64,000 nucleotides of DNA, from contig NC_052671.1 in NCBI RefSeq assembly GCF_016802725.1, forward strand, positions 18,521,231-18,585,230, read 5' to 3'. How positions within the stretch are numbered: position 1 is the stretch's first letter; every line of letters begins with the position of its first letter. The position numbers and the translations under genes are program-made. Below, in pieces: positions 20,574 through 33,798 of the stretch. The notes beneath the pieces were generated by a model that ran no database searches, was not told the origin of the DNA, and saw only the letters and a program-made list of their open reading frames with translations. The DNA is from Solenopsis invicta (lineage: Eukaryota; Arthropoda; Insecta; Hymenoptera; Formicidae).

Positions 20574-22005
20574 ATGCCCCTTCCAGTAGTATATGTTTTA
20601 AGAAAGATACACAAAGAGGGTAACCCTCTTAGAATAATAATATCGTCAATGAACAGCCCATTATATTCGTTATCTTATTTTTTGCATCAAATTATTTATA
20701 ATAGCATATCAGAAGCCTCGAGTTTTATAAAAAACAGCTACCATTTAGTCAATAAGCTCAATAGTTTTAACTTGAAATCAAATCATGTTTTAGCGTCTCC
20801 AGATGTCGTGTCTCTTTTCACTAATGTTCCAAAAAACTTAGCAGTGGAAAGCGTCACGACGAGATGGGATTTGATTTCAAAAAAGACTCCGATTCCTTTT
20901 AATAAATTTCTCAAGGCACTCAATTTAATATTAGATTTTACTTTTTTTTTAATTTAATAACATTACCTATAAACAGTTCTTTGATTTACCAATGGGATCT
21001 CCGCTGTCTCCTATTTTAGCTGATTTGAACATGCAAGATTTGGAGTGCACTGCGATAAAAAATCTTCCATTCTATCTACCGTTTTACTTCAGATACGTAG
21101 ATGATATCAAATTGACGGCGCCCGAATACTCATTACCTTATATTCTTGACACGTTCAATTCTGTGCATGATCGCTTACAATTCACATTGGAGACGGAAAA
21201 AGAGAACAAAATTAATTTTCTTGATGTGTTATCGATTAAATGCAATAATGTAATTATTTTCGATCAGTACCGTAAACCCACTTTTTCGGAAAGATATCTC
21301 AATTTCTTTTCGCACTACCCGTTATGTCATAAAAAGGGTATTGTTTTCGGTATGGTTGATAGAGTTATTTTATTATCACACCCGAAGTTTCATTAAAAGA
21401 ATTTTACCCTTTTGGTTAACATTTTACTTGACAACAATTACCCATTAAATTTCATATTTTCTATGATCCAACTTAGGCTAAAATATCTTTTTCATAAAAA
21501 TGACACTGAGGGAGCAAATAAGAATGCGACAAGTTATTTTACGATTCCTTACATCAATTCGGTATCTGAGAAATTTTTGTCGTTCCCTAGTAAGTAATGT
21601 AGCCTTCACAATTCCATATAAGCTTAATAAGTTTATAACCACGGGTAAAGATCATATTAATCGACTATCGTGTAACGACGTAGTTTATAAAATCAATTGT
21701 AGAAATTGCGAGTCTTCTTACGTAGGACAGACAAAACGTCAGTTAAAAACGAGAATCTCTGAACACAAAGCAGATATTAGAAAAGCTTGCTCTTCCTCGG
21801 TTATTTCGAAACATCGTATCGAGAATAACCACGATTTTGATTGGGAGAACGTAGAAATTTTAGATAAAAAACCATCTTTTTTAAAAAGATCAATATCTGA
21901 AATGTTGCATATCAAAAAACAACCAAAAGGACTCAACAAACAGAGCGATACCGAACTTCTTCCTGACGCGTATCTTCCGATTCTCGAACGTATTTCTTCT
22001 CCTTA
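20574..22005 (+). pseudogene. Penelope-like RT/GIY-YIG polyprotein, degraded
   Basis: The protein would prime and copy element RNA at a nick made by its own GIY-YIG nuclease. The frame starts within the RT fingers (YVLRKIHKEGNPLRIIISS) and shows a palm block with SPDVVSLFTNVPK. It breaks near 20955, resumes at 20992 with GSPLSPILADL and the catalytic box RYVDDIKL, breaks near 21395 and again near 21530-21600. It ends in one frame with the GIY-YIG domain (VVYKIN, SSYVGQTKRQLKTRISEH), with its TAA at 22004-22006. The N-terminal third is absent. Lesions include the frameshift replacing FKFNN and another after FHRKN-like sequence. Confidence 0.88.
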
Positions 22006-22637
22006 ATGCCTTATCCCTTCCTTCTCTCCACTCCTATCTTTCTGACAATTCTCTTTCGCTTTCGTTTCTCACTCGTGTTGTGACATTCTTAGTAACCTTT
22101 TGCAAGCTGTAGTTTTCGAAACTTAGGTATGATATATACTAATATTTTTACAATTTTTTTCACCACTCACATTCCTTTTTACAATTTTATGACTTTGACT
22201 TGTACACATTTCTTTTTATTATATTTATTACTCGTGGTCTTTAGCTTTTTAAAATTTTATTACTTGACTTGTACAGTTTTCTACTTTTCATTACTTTTTG
22301 TTCTCGTTTTGTTTGTTTTATAAATTGACTTTCGACACTTTTTGTTCTAAATGATTTGTAATTGTTTCCCTTTCAGTCTTTACATATTCTCTTTATGTTG
22401 CTCTTCGTTCTGTTTTTACCAGATCATATTCCGAAAACGATATATCTATTTACGGTCTTCGAGATTATCATTTAGACTACGGCGTTCCCGACATATCACG
22501 ATTTTTGTAAGCTGATGTCGCGTTTTCATATTTGGTAAGAGATTTTTATTTGTCAACTAATTTAATGCGTTAATTTGTGATAAGATTTGTAATCTTATTG
22601 TAATTTGTAATGCTTGTTGTTATAGAATCTAAGTTTC

Positions 22638-22680
22638 TTGTACTGAAGAAGACCATTGATTAACGTCGAAACGTTTACAT
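22638..22680 (+). ncRNA. hammerhead-ribozyme-like motif in the old PLE
   Basis: The core words CTGAAGA (22643-22649) and GAAAC (22668-22672) flank a GAC/GTC helix. The bases before the core (TGTA) can pair with TACA after it, a plausible stem I. PLEs are known to carry type I hammerhead motifs in their terminal repeats. The young PLE has the same arrangement with different stem bases. Stem III would be very short, so activity is uncertain. Confidence 0.45.
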
Positions 22681-23007
22681 TTATTTGGCATTTGTTTGTT
22701 TTTGGCGCTCAACACCCAGCACGGCTCCTTAGCTTGTCTTGTTGTATTTGAATCTTAATAAAAAGCATATTCAACAGAAGAAAGGTACTCGACTCATTGT
22801 CTTATGATTATAAACTCGGTTATCTATAAAATCTTACACACAGACAATCAGAAAACTAGTTATAGCTACGACAAGAGTGGTAAAGACTCACATTTGCAAA
22901 AGCAAAATTTGCTCTTACCTAAAAAGTGATATCTTAAACTTAAGAAAGACAGGAAGGTAAAAACAAACTTCCCCTCAATTTGTACAAAAAAACTTTAAAT
23001 AAAAAAA

Positions 23008-26000
23008 TTATTGTAAGTTAAATAGTTTTCTCAACTTCTCGAACTTTGTTCCGGATAGTCCTTTAGTTAATAGGCCTGCCTTTTGTAGTTCAGAGGGAAC
23101 ATATATTACTGTGATAACACCGTCATTACTCAAATCTCTAATGAAATTGTACTTAATATCAATGTGTATTAATCTTTGGTGTTCCCATTTACTTAACAAG
23201 TGTATACAGGCTTGGTTGTCTTCATACATAGTTACTGGGTCTTTCAGATTCCAACCGAGTTCCTTGAGAAGATTTTGCGTCCATACAGCTTCAGATGATG
23301 CAGTGGCTAAGGCCACATATTCCGCTTCAGTGGAAATAAAGGGCCACTGTAGACTGCTTCTTTGTCACCCAGCAGACTGGGTTTCCATATACTTTGATCA
23401 AGAAGCCAGTAGTTGACTTTTTATCGTTATCTCCTCCCCCCCCCCCCCATCTGAGTCCGCATAGCCAACAATTTTCAAGGGAGTTTTCTATTTTACAAAA
23501 TCTCAACAATAAATTGATTGTTCCTTTGAGATATCGCAAGATTCGTTTGAGTCCTTTCCAGTGTTCCTCAGTTGCTGTTCCTTGGAATCGACTGTAGTAA
23601 TTTACTGCTGCACTGATGTCCGGCCTTGTATTTAGCATTACGTACATAAGACATCCGATTAACTCTCTGTACGGATATTTTGTGTTCTCTGTTGTGTCCT
23701 CGGTTTGCAGCATATTATTGACGGATTTTGGCTCCATCGGCGTCTGCACAGGCTTGCAGTCCCCTATTCCGAATCGTTTTAACAAATTAGTTAAGTAAGT
23801 AGTCTGATTAAAACCAATTCCGTGTTTGTGACGATCAATTTTTATTCCGAGAAAGCCTTTTAGCGAATCAAGATCCTTCATAGAGAAACAGTTTTCTAAC
23901 AGTCGTTTTATTTCATTTAGCCGGTTCTGTTAATTGCTTGTAACAATAATATCATCAGCATAGAGTAGAAGATAGATTCTCGTTTGCTTATTCAATTCAT
24001 AGAATAGGCATTTATCATATTCAGATTGTTTCAGACCTATGGTTTTTACATACCTAATAAATTCAAAATTCCAGGCGCGTGGAGATTGCTTCAGCCCGTC
24101 TTATTTAATTTACACACTCGTGAAGTTCCGTCCTCACATCCCTCGGGCTGTTTCATATAAATTTCTTCCAAGAGTGTACCGTGAAGAAAGGCATTCTTGA
24201 CGTCCAATCTATCAGCATGAAGGTCGTTGTTGACAATAATTGACAGAATTCTCATAGTCGTTAATTTGGCTACTGGAGCGTAGGTTTCATTGTAGTCAAA
24301 ACCCTTCGTTTGTGAGCAGCCCTTTACTACGAGACGGGCATTGTACCTCTCAATGTTTCCGGATTCGTCGCGTTTAATTTTGAAAATCCACTTGTTGTTG
24401 ATTGCTTTCCTTCCAATTCGCAACTCAACTAAATTCCATATTTGATTTGATCGAATTGCTTCTAGTTCTTCATGTACAGCCTTTTTCCATTCCTTTCTAT
24501 CATCACGAGCGTTTATATCAGCATAACAGTTTGGCACATCTTTAACGTAGCTTTCCGCGTGTAACGCTAGTACGCAATAGTCCTCAAGAAATTGTGGTTG
24601 TTTCCCTCACGCTGACTACGACGAGGCATAAACTCTTCTTCACCGATCTCTTCGTTGGTTTCTTCATTAGTTTCTTCCGACTTGTCCTTCTTCGCAGAAG
24701 TAGAATTGTTTGACGGGTACGGTTCCTGATGATCCAGTGCTAATTTGTATGGATCTGTCTCGTCCTCTTTCATTGATAGATCGGGAATCGAGTCTTCGTA
24801 GGTAATTGTTTCAATGACGGGTCATTGGATATCCGTTATAAATTTCGTTTCGTCGAAGATTATGTCTCTTCCACAGATTATCGTTGATCTTCCTGGCACC
24901 ATAGACGATATCCGTATTTGTATATCCAATCATAATGCACTTCTTAGAGCGTGAGTTAAGTTTTCCTGGCTTTAATTCCTTCGGAATGTGCAAATAAGCG
25001 AGGCACCCGAAAACCTTTATCTTCCTCACACATGGCCTCTTCCCAAACCAAAGTTCGGCTGGTACTTTATTCGTTAAGGCAGTTGTAGGACTTCGGTTAA
25101 TAACATAAATAGCATTTAGAATTGCTTTGGACCAGAAAGGTTTTTTTAGTTTAGAATGCAGTATCATGCATCGAGCTTTTTCCATGATCGTCCTGTTCAT
25201 TCATTCAGCAACACCGTTTTGTTGAGGTTTGTACCGAATCGTATACTCAAACCGGATTTCTTTCCGTTGAAATTCCTGAATCATCTCTTTCGATGTATAC
25301 TCTCGGCCGTTATCGCAGCGAAACCTGCTTATGCGTTGACTAAAGTGGGCTGCACCCATTGCCTCGTAGATCTGGAAATGTTTGAATATCTCACTTTTGT
25401 TCCGCAACAAATACGCTACCGTGAAATGTGTAAAGTCGTCGATAAATGTGAGTACGTATCGTTTTCCGTCATGTGATTCTGGTGTGATCGGACCCATAAG
25501 ATCACTAATTGTAAGGATCGTTTAGCTCTTACTCTCTCCTGATTATATGACAATTTGACTTGCTTCCCCTCAACGCAAACGTCGCAAATTCCTGTTTGCT
25601 TGCAATCTAATTTCTCTGAGTTTATTCCGTGTACTATACTGGCAAGTTTCTTTAAATTATTAATCATAACGTTCACGCCAAATTTTTGTTTCATCCATTA
25701 CTGCATTTGCGATCCCAGCAACGTTTAACCGATCATGAATTTCTAACTCATATATACGATGATTCCGATATGCTACTGCTACGAGTTGATCGTTTTTAAT
25801 TATTTTTCCTTCTCCACGTTCAAAAACAATTTTTAATCCGAGGGCTTCGAGTCTAGGTACCGATAATAGGTTAAATTTCAACCCGGGAACATATAGAACT
25901 TGCTTGATTCTAATGTCAACTTCCTTTCCGTTTACTATAGTCTTACCGGGCAGTTCTCTGACCCTTTTTGATAGGAGTGATATACCTGCTTTCGCTACGC

Positions 26001-27057
26001 GAATTTTTATGGGCTGTTTTAATAATTTAACGTTTACCAGAGAGTGTTCATCATTCGTCAGATGTTCCGATGCTCCGGAATCAAGATCTCGATCCATCTT
26101 CACTTCGTTTCTTTCCCGTTACAGCTGAGAATCCAATCTCGCTGGACTTATCCACTGCCATATTGGCCTGTTTGTCGTTCTTCTTTTCGTTCTTTTTATT
26201 TCCATCTTGCTGTTTTGGCTTTCTGCATTCAGCTCGACAATGACCAATGATTCCGCAGTTATGGCACCTGTAATTGAATTTTTGTTTAATTCCTGTATCG
26301 CGTGTGTGTATCTTCCGATTATTATTTGCCGATGACGTAAAAGCTGTAGAATGTGATGTCTCATTTTTCGTAGATTTTCCATCTCCTTTTCGTTTAGCTT
26401 TCTCGTCCAGGAGGCGGTTTTTTACAAAGCTTAGCGTTAGCGTTTCTTTTGATAGTGTTTCCAACCCCGTTACTACTATGTCATATTCCTGAGGCATTGT
26501 CAAAAGCAAATGGCATACAATGTCGTTCTCTTCCATAGTCGCGCCGGTAGATTTGATTTCCCTAACAAGCGTTTCAAATTTTAAGAGATGAGATGACAAT
26601 GTTTCAACAAATGGCTTAAATTTCATTAAGAGTAATCTTTTTCTTAAAAGTAGTTGACTTGCTATACCGCGACGTTTGAATACTGTTTTTAGTTCCATCC
26701 AAATATCAAACGCTGTCCGCTTGTCTTTCGCGTATTCTAAGTGTGAATCAGCAATTCTTTGAATGATTTGCGACTTACATTTTACATCCTTCTTTTTTTG
26801 GTTAGACGTACGGTTTTCAACAATCTCCCCAGTTAATGTCGTTAAGCTTCGGTACTGTCCAGAATTTGTGATTGTATGTGTTCGCTCAGTCCGAGTTCTT
26901 CCAATAACGTTTCCATACGGAACTTCCAGTTGTCGTAGTTTGTACTATCAAATAACGGCACGCGGTGTTTCTCTTCCTCCATCTTGGTGTACATGTTGCA
27001 GCGAGTTGTGAACAAGGTTTTTGAGGTTACCAGCGTCGTTCTGTGCGGTGAGCCCAT
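23008..27057 (-). pseudogene. Copia gag-pol polyprotein, multiply broken
   Basis: On the minus strand the frame begins MGSPHRTT at 27057 and runs through gag with a CCHC knuckle (CHNCGIIGHCRAEC, near 26250). Protease follows with LDSGASEHLTND (near 26090), then an integrase zinc region and core (TFIDDFTHF, FRCDNGREYTS, PQQNGVAE). RT has RLVVKGCSQTKGFDYNETYAPV and LLLYADDIIV (near 23950), and RNase H has ASSEAVW, YEDNQACI and a terminal KLFNLQ. Breaks include frameshifts in gag near 26700-26840 and at the protease-integrase junction near 25680. An in-frame TGA at 25201-25203 follows the integrase QNGVAE motif, and further shifts lie near 24790, 24550, 24095, 23930 and 23320. A 13-base C run at 23436-23448 falls in RNase H. 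Domain order is intact but function is lost. Confidence 0.92.
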
Positions 27058-27061
27058 AACC
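27049..27061 (-). other. Copia primer-binding site
   Basis: On the minus strand AGGTTATGGGCTC lies directly after the LTR end (TTTAACA) and overlaps the gag start codon. Copia elements are known to prime from a half-molecule of initiator tRNA-Met, and this motif resembles the site used. Confidence 0.5.
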
Positions 27062-27343
27062 TGTTAAAGTCTATAACGGATTCAGGATCTTGCAAGAATT
27101 CCGATGGAGTGAATAAATGACTTAAGTTGAGTCAGCGTATTGAGTGAACGTAACTTTTAATAAAAGTAAGAAGAGAGTTACAAAGATACATGCGTGCGTT
27201 TTGGGTCTAGCGACACAAGCTCTGGTAGTCACGTGACGTGACGTACTTTTACAATAGTAAGATAGGAACAAGTAAACGGTGGGGAATTAGGAACGCCATC
27301 CAATTGCAAGACAGCACTTCTGGTACAAATTGCTTTCTTAACA
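27062..27343 (-). repeat. 5' LTR of the Copia element
   Basis: The 282-base segment starts TGTTAA and ends TTAACA, giving 6-base terminal inverted repeats of the LTR type. It is immediately followed on the minus strand by the primer-binding site and gag. Confidence 0.7.
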
Positions 27344-27636
27344 ATAAAGATCTTGCAATTTATGTGTTCTTGCACAGAACATATTATTTTATTGTAAAAA
27401 CACTTTGAAATCTGTTACGTTATAAAAGAGTGAATTAATTTCACAACATACTAAAATATATTTCTAAGCACATGGAAACCGATAGTACATGTATTATACA
27501 TCAGTTACAGCATAAATAATAATCATAACGATGGCTAAAGGACATTCGACTATGGAATCTGAATATATTCAAAGTTCAGCTAACGCGTTTAGCCGTGTTT
27601 TATATGAATTTTTTAAAAGTTGTTGACATATGTTTT

Positions 27637-27675
27637 TAAACTAATTCTATATAAAAAACACGACCTTCGCATTAG

Positions 27676-27748
<73 letters not shown>

Positions 27749-27790
27749 TAATGCGAAGGTCGTGTTTTTTGTATAGAATTAGTTTTTATA
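27637..27790. repeat. inverted repeat around a (TA)n microsatellite
   Basis: The sequence AACACGACCTTCGCATTA (left) and its complement (right) extend to about 40-base arms, which also include ACTAATTCTATA and TATAGAATTAGT. They enclose about 60 bases of uninterrupted TA. It looks like a MITE whose centre expanded into a microsatellite, or a palindrome capable of cruciform extrusion. It abuts the 5' end of the LINE. Confidence 0.85.
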
Positions 27791-27984
27791 AATAATCACC
27801 ATAACCTCTACGAGCAGAGCTTTGAGTGCAGGAGTTGCGTTCGAGACGCCGTAACGATCGGACGTGTGTGTGTGGCGTTGCTCTGAACACTCTAATAGCA
27901 GCGACGAATTGAGAGATCCTTGTCACGGATTACAGCGGGAGAAAGGACCTTAATTGAGTGTAAAATTAAAGGAAGGTAGAAAGA

Positions 27985-29622
27985 ATGCCACCGGTTTCCC
28001 CTATCGGAAGGGGGAACACAATCGAAAGTACGAGTAAGGACAAAATGTCCACTAGAAATAGCAAGAGTAAAGAACTAAAGATGCAACAATCTACAATGAA
28101 AGCAGGAAAGATTAAGCTGATAATGGATGAATTAAAAAGTGGTAAAATTGAAGAGGAAAAGGCTATGGAGGATATGGCGATACAGCTGGGAAATATAGAA
28201 GAGGAAACGATGGACTCAATAAGTGAAATAAATTATACAGTGAACACTGGGGAGAACGAAAATGAAGAGATGCAAGAATGTCAGGAGAATTCGAATAAAG
28301 ACAAGGACAAGTTAAATAGAAAGCCACAAGTAGTAAACAACACAGAAGACAATCGAGGATTGACAAAGTCAGAGTTGGACAGAGAATTGTACATCGTGGT
28401 TAACGGAAGGTTACAACGAAGTAACGGTCGTGATATGTTCAAAAAGGAAAATGTAAATAACGAGAGATTTCCGGAATGTTATACAAGGTGTTGTAATGTT
28501 CAGTGTAGATTCTCTGAGGCAAATGGATATACAAACTTAAGTAAAAACCAGATAATTTTACTAAATTGGTGTAATAAAAATAAAATTAAATTTGAGAATT
28601 TGTTGATGTTAAAATTTAACTTGGCTGTCGTCTCGTTCAATAAGGTTCAACAAGCGAATTTTTTTTTGGACATTTCAAAAGAAAATTTAAATAAATGCTT
28701 TAAAACGTACATAGATAAAAAAACTTTGATTAGGGGAGTCATTGCTAGCTGACCTTATAGTATTCCCGTACTCTGGGAAAATATTTTAGATAAACAAGAC
28801 ATTGTTAGTATAGAAAATATGAAGAAAAGATCGTGGAGTACAACTAAAAAGGTTGAATATAGTTATACTAATAAATTTTTAATCACTATGAGAGGCAACA
28901 AAATCAAGGACTCCATTACTATATTTGAGAACGTAAGATTTAGTTTAAAAATACGTCTATATGTAGAACCGGTAAAGCAATGCTATTACTGTTTTAAGTA
29001 CGGTCACATTAAAGCTTACTGCAAAGAAAGTACAAAGTATATTAGACGTAGCGATGAGTCACACTGATTATGTGACAAACCTTTGAAATGTAGAAACTGT
29101 AAAGATGAACATAGATCGACTAATAAAAAATTTCCGGTATATGGTGTAAATAAAGAAATTAAAATGATCATGGGGTATAATAATATATTATTTATAGAAG
29201 CAAGAAATATGATTTTCGGAAACAATAAAAATAGAGAATATGACAGAATTACGAATCCTGGGGGATGGCCTGCTTTGGAGTTAGATATTAATTCAAGTAA
29301 GGAAATAATTAATAATAAGACATCAAAGGAATCTTATAGCAACAAACTCACTAAACAATATAATGGAAATTATAAAAGCAAAGACAATAGAATGGGGGAG
29401 GGGGGGTCTCGAGAACGTAAGAAAGTTATTAGGAAAAAAACTACATATCAAAATTTTTATCAAAACTATAATAATAGAGAATTGGAAATTACTAAAGAAA
29501 AAAGAGGAATTACCTTAAAAAGGATAGAGAATGTTAATAAAGAAAGAAAAAATATGATCGATGATTGCTGCCAGGATTTCAATGATAGAGAATATTTTAA
29601 CAATTTTAAAAAAATTTTTTGA
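27985..29622 (+). pseudogene. LINE ORF1 (gag-like, CCHC zinc knuckles)
   Basis: The product would bind element RNA and form the ribonucleoprotein. The start ATG at 27985 follows a 5' UTR. The N-terminal half is charged and Lys/Glu-rich, and a nucleic-acid-binding region begins near residue 130. The frame stops at 28750-28752 and resumes downstream with zinc knuckles CYYCFKYGHIKAYC (about 28981-29022) and, after a TGA near 29065, CDKPLKCRNCKDEH (about 29068-29110). The tail to 29622 is Lys/Asn/Arg-rich. Stops at 28750-28752 and 29065-29067 disable it. A G-rich run (29395-29407) lies in the tail. Confidence 0.8.
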
Positions 29623-30949
29623 CTTCTGTAAAATAAAAAACGATATAATAGAGTGGATTAGCAGTTTCTCCATGGATGAAGATCATGAGATAAATGAAAA
29701 AAGACAAGATTCAATGAGGAAGACACACATAGGGTGTTAGATAAAATTCTAATATGAAAGAATCGTTTTGAGGAGACCAAAAATAAAAGAGAATTACTGC
29801 TGAATAATAATAGAAAAAGTTATTGGACAGATAGGGACCGGATAACTGAATAATATTCCAAACAACAAAAACAAAAAAAAACATTTAGTTATGATTAAAA
29901 TTTTAATCTGGAACGCGAGAGGGATTAAGGATAAAAAATTAGAAGTTGAGACTTTAATTAAAGACTACGATATTGTTGTTCTATTGGAAACTAAATGGCC
30001 AAATGACAAAATTTTATATTTTTCAGGTTTTAAAACAATAAAGAGTAATAATTTGATAAATTCAGGGGGGGGGAGGGTATTCTAATTACAAATTACATAA
30101 ATTTTGTAATTATGGAAGACTGAAGAATTAATATTAAGAATATTGACATAGTTGTAGTGAAAATTAACAATTTGAACAACAAATTTAATTTAGGGGGGGT
30201 ATATAGAAAACCGGCGGGAAATAATTGCTTAACGGATTGGAAAAAAATATTAAAATTCAAAGAAGTTAATGAGAACTGCTTGATAATAGGTGACTTTAAC
30301 GCACACCATACTTTATGGAATATTGTGAAAATATTGATAAAAATGGAGATTTTTTTAATGACTGCAATTAGTGATGCCACAAGACGAGACAAGACAAGAT
30401 TTTCTGAAATCTCGTTTTGTCTCAAAAAAAATCTCGAAATGTATAGTCTCGTCTTGATCTCGAACCCAAAGATGTCGTCTTGTTTCGTCTTGTCTCGAAA
30501 ATCTCGAAAATCTCAACATGTAATACGTTAATAGTAAATTTGGCAATATTGATTTCGTTACTTATGTACATAAATATTATTACAATTATTTATTTGATTA
30601 CAATTTAATTTTAATTAAAAAATATATATGATTATGTTTTAAAAATTATGCAGATATGTGATTTTTTTGAGAGCCATGGTGAAGTACCCTGCAGTACTAG
30701 CACTTTTCATCTGTTGCTAGAGATGATCAAAAATTAAAAAATACGATCGCAGTCGCGCAGTCAAATCTTTAGTGACGCTTGCGATCGTTTGTTTTCTAGC
30801 GTCGAGTCTCCAAGTCGGAGACAATAATCAGGCGGTAGTAATCGTGTCCTCGATTTAGCATTGCATTTTGTACGGTGTCAAACTGCCTCAGACGCATAAA
30901 CGTCAGCTATCAATATTTAACAAAGTTAAGATTGAAAAAAGGTTTGAAA

Positions 30950-33798
30950 ATGGTTACTAAAAGAAAAATAAGCGATGAAAATATCAGTGAAGATGAAAGT
31001 GACACCGAAATAACTAATACAACATTAAAAATTAAAAACAATTTTGATATTAAAATTGTGAACAGTACAAAAGTTGGAGTGTATAAATTGTGCAAAGCTA
31101 CAATCAAAATAACGAACTCAAATACAACTGGCCTTAAAAGACCTCTGCAAAGGAATTATGTAAAAATTTATGAAACAATATTCCCTTGCGACATTTCCAA
31201 ATCTTTATGCGTATCTTCGAAACAAACATATATTCATGATATATTTAAGCAGGTAAGTTTTCCCTTATTCCATTATTAATTGCCCTATATTTCGAGATAG
31301 TAGTTCTAACTATAAATTATGTACAGTCTTCTAATGATAGAAAGATGTTACGAAAAGGCCTGTTTTTGCTGTGCTTGGGAAAAGTAAAATGAACATTATT
31401 TCTTATAGTTTTTGAGGCGAGAAATCTTATGGTGCTAGTTAAAATTATGTCACATGACGGGAATATACAAAAAATTGCGTTTAAATCGGGAAAGCACGTA
31501 GCATCGCAATTATTCGCCAGCCGGATCGATATGCTATACGTATTGATAGTACTCAATGTAATACATCATGTTTTGATATTAAAAATATAGAATACTCTAT
31601 TAAAATGCTATATTTATTAGCGAAAATATTAGACGCAACGGTGCTTGCATGAACGTGTTTGAGACAGCTTCCCTCACCATAGCGGGCCATCGTGCAAGCG
31701 TACAAAAACTTTCCTTTACGCCTGATAGTTTCGTTTTTAATATATCATTTTTATAAAATACAAAAACAGGCCTTTTTCGTAACATCCTTCTTTATTTTTT
31801 CTATCTGTGAATGTTTATTTTGCCTGTGTTACATTACATTTTTTATTTTTTAATTTACGTATTATTTTTTTATAATAACAGTTTCCGAAAAAATAGATAT
31901 TTACCTTATTAATATATAATAATATACGTACAATCTTAGAACTATTTTTAAATATTTAATTATCATTTAAATAAAAAAAATGATTAATGGAGCTGCTTTA
32001 TATAAATATAAAATCTGGTTATTCGTTATTTTATTTTTATTAATAGACCGATTTTTTAATTTAAAATTGAAAAATTTGTTAATAACATTAAATATTTAAT
32101 TTTTATTTATCTATTATAGACAATGCCAAATGTCACAAATAAAAATTTGGATCGCAAGATTGTTAAATGGATGGCAATGAAATATCTTCCTTTCAATTTC
32201 TTCGATGATGAAGAAACGCAAGAATTTTTAGTTTTCTAAATCCAAAAATTAGTATGCCAAAACGTATCGTGATGCGAGCAAAGGTTGTGCAAATCTTTAC
32301 GGAAATACAAAAGTCTGTAATTGACATCTTGAAGCAAAACAAATCAAAAATATCGTTTACATTGGATGGTTGGACATCTATTGCAGGAAAATCTTATTAC
32401 GGAATAACTGCACATTTTATTAACGACGACTGGAAATTGATTTCCGTTGCTTTAGATTTCGTCGCTTTAAATGGTCATCACACAGGAAAAGATATCGCGG
32501 AAATATTTTTTACATCTTTAAAAGATAAAAACATTTTGCACAAAATCTCCGGTATAACGTTAGATAACGCGGCGTCAAATACAACATTTATTGCAGAATT
32601 TGAAAAGCTCATGGATAACAATTCATTGAACTTTGATCGTGAAAACCAACACTTTCGTTTTATTGCGCATATTATAAATTTGGCTATGCAAGATTCTCTA
32701 AAAAATTTAGGTATCGAAGAGACTTCTAAAATATCTGAAGACAACGAGGAAGATTATAAATTCGATAAAACAGCCATTCTTAAATTAAGAAGCATTTTTA
32801 TAAAACTGAAAAGATCTGAATAACTTCGTAACAAGTTAAAGAATAGTTGTGACATGACAAACACGAAGTATTTAGCGCCAATAATTGATGTAGCAACGCG
32901 TTGGAATTCAACTTTTGATATGATCAAATGCGGATTGTCATTACGTCCAGCTCTGAATGCACTTTGTAGCACTAGTGATGTTTTGAACATCCGACATTTT
33001 CTGTTAACTGACGATGAATGGTATTTATTAAAACAGATTAACTTATTTTTAAAAAATTTCAGGTTAGTTTCCACTCTTTTGGGAGGAGATGAGTATGCTA
33101 CATTGCCGTTAGTTGTAGTAGCATTTAATATGCTACTAGATAAAGTAGAAAATACAACACAATTATTAAACGACAAAGAAAACAGATGTCAAACTGATGA
33201 AAATTTGCTTTTGGCATTTCAAGCAGCAAGGGATAAATTAATTAAATATTATAACAAAACCAATTGGATTTATTGTGTTGTATTGCTGTTAGATCCTAAA
33301 CATAAGTTAGAAACATTTAACTTGACTAATTGGGAAAAAGAGTTGCTTTGTCAATCGTTAGAAAAATTTAAAAAAATTTATAAGGAAAATTACTTCAAAT
33401 CATCTTCTAATAAAAATAAATCGTCCGATTTGAACAATGTCACTTTTAACTCCGATTTACATACTATTGATATAAATTCATTATATGAAAATAATTCTAG
33501 TAATAACGTTTGGCGTAAAGAAATTGATGAATATTTGAATTCTAAGAGAGCAAATAAAGATGAGGATATTTTAGAATGGTGGTCTAAGCACACGCATTTC
33601 TTCCCTTGTTTATCGAAAATGGCAAGAGACTTTTTGTGTATTTGCGCAACGTCGATTTTATCGGAAAGAATATTTTCTACAGTAGGACTAATTATAACAA
33701 AACGTAGAAATAGATTATGCGAGGAATCGGCAAGATCTTTACTATGTTTAAATTCATGGGCGACGTGTTTAATATCTAAAAACATATTTGGTGAATAA
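30950..33798 (+). pseudogene. hAT transposase (BED finger, RNase H-like, dimerisation domain), broken
   Basis: Exon 1 (about 30950-31251) starts MVTKRKISDEN and has a degraded BED-type finger (YKLCKATIKITNSNTTGLKR), ending at a donor AG-GTAAGT near 31252. The main part resumes near 32125 and includes FTLDGWTSIAGKSYYG with the first catalytic Asp. Next come GITLDNAASN and HFRFIAHIINLAMQDSL (about 32254-32823), then TRWNSTFDM (32896). The C-terminal dimerisation region has EWWSKHTHFFPCLSKMARDFL and SERIFSTVG (to 33798). Breaks include a stop at 32238, one at 32821-32823 and missing conserved residues in the finger. The intron is enlarged by the MITE at 31340-31790. Confidence 0.88.
31340..31790. 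mobile_element. MITE in the hAT intron (ends GATGTTACGAAAAGGCC)
   Basis: The left end has GATGTTACGAAAAGGCCTG at 31344 and the right end is the complement at about 31762-31785, giving arms of about 26 bases that extend by GAARG. There is no clear target duplication and no ORF of note. Confidence 0.75.

Larger units (their letters stand above)
20574..22740 (+). mobile_element. old Penelope-like retroelement, 5' truncated
   Basis: A reverse transcriptase and GIY-YIG endonuclease relic (20574-22005) is followed by about 630 bases of 3' region holding a hammerhead-like motif at 22643-22672. It is homologous to the intact PLE at 46461-49088 but clearly diverged and broken in several places. Confidence 0.85.
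22966..27343 (-). mobile_element. Copia (Ty1-type) retrotransposon, minus strand
   Basis: The order on the minus strand is 5' LTR (27062-27343), gag, protease, integrase, reverse transcriptase and RNase H, ending at 23008, with a possible polypurine tract (GAGGGGAAG, about 22969-22977). A second LTR matching 27062-27343 is not seen on the left, so the 3' LTR is missing. Integrase preceding RT fixes the Copia order. Confidence 0.9.
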
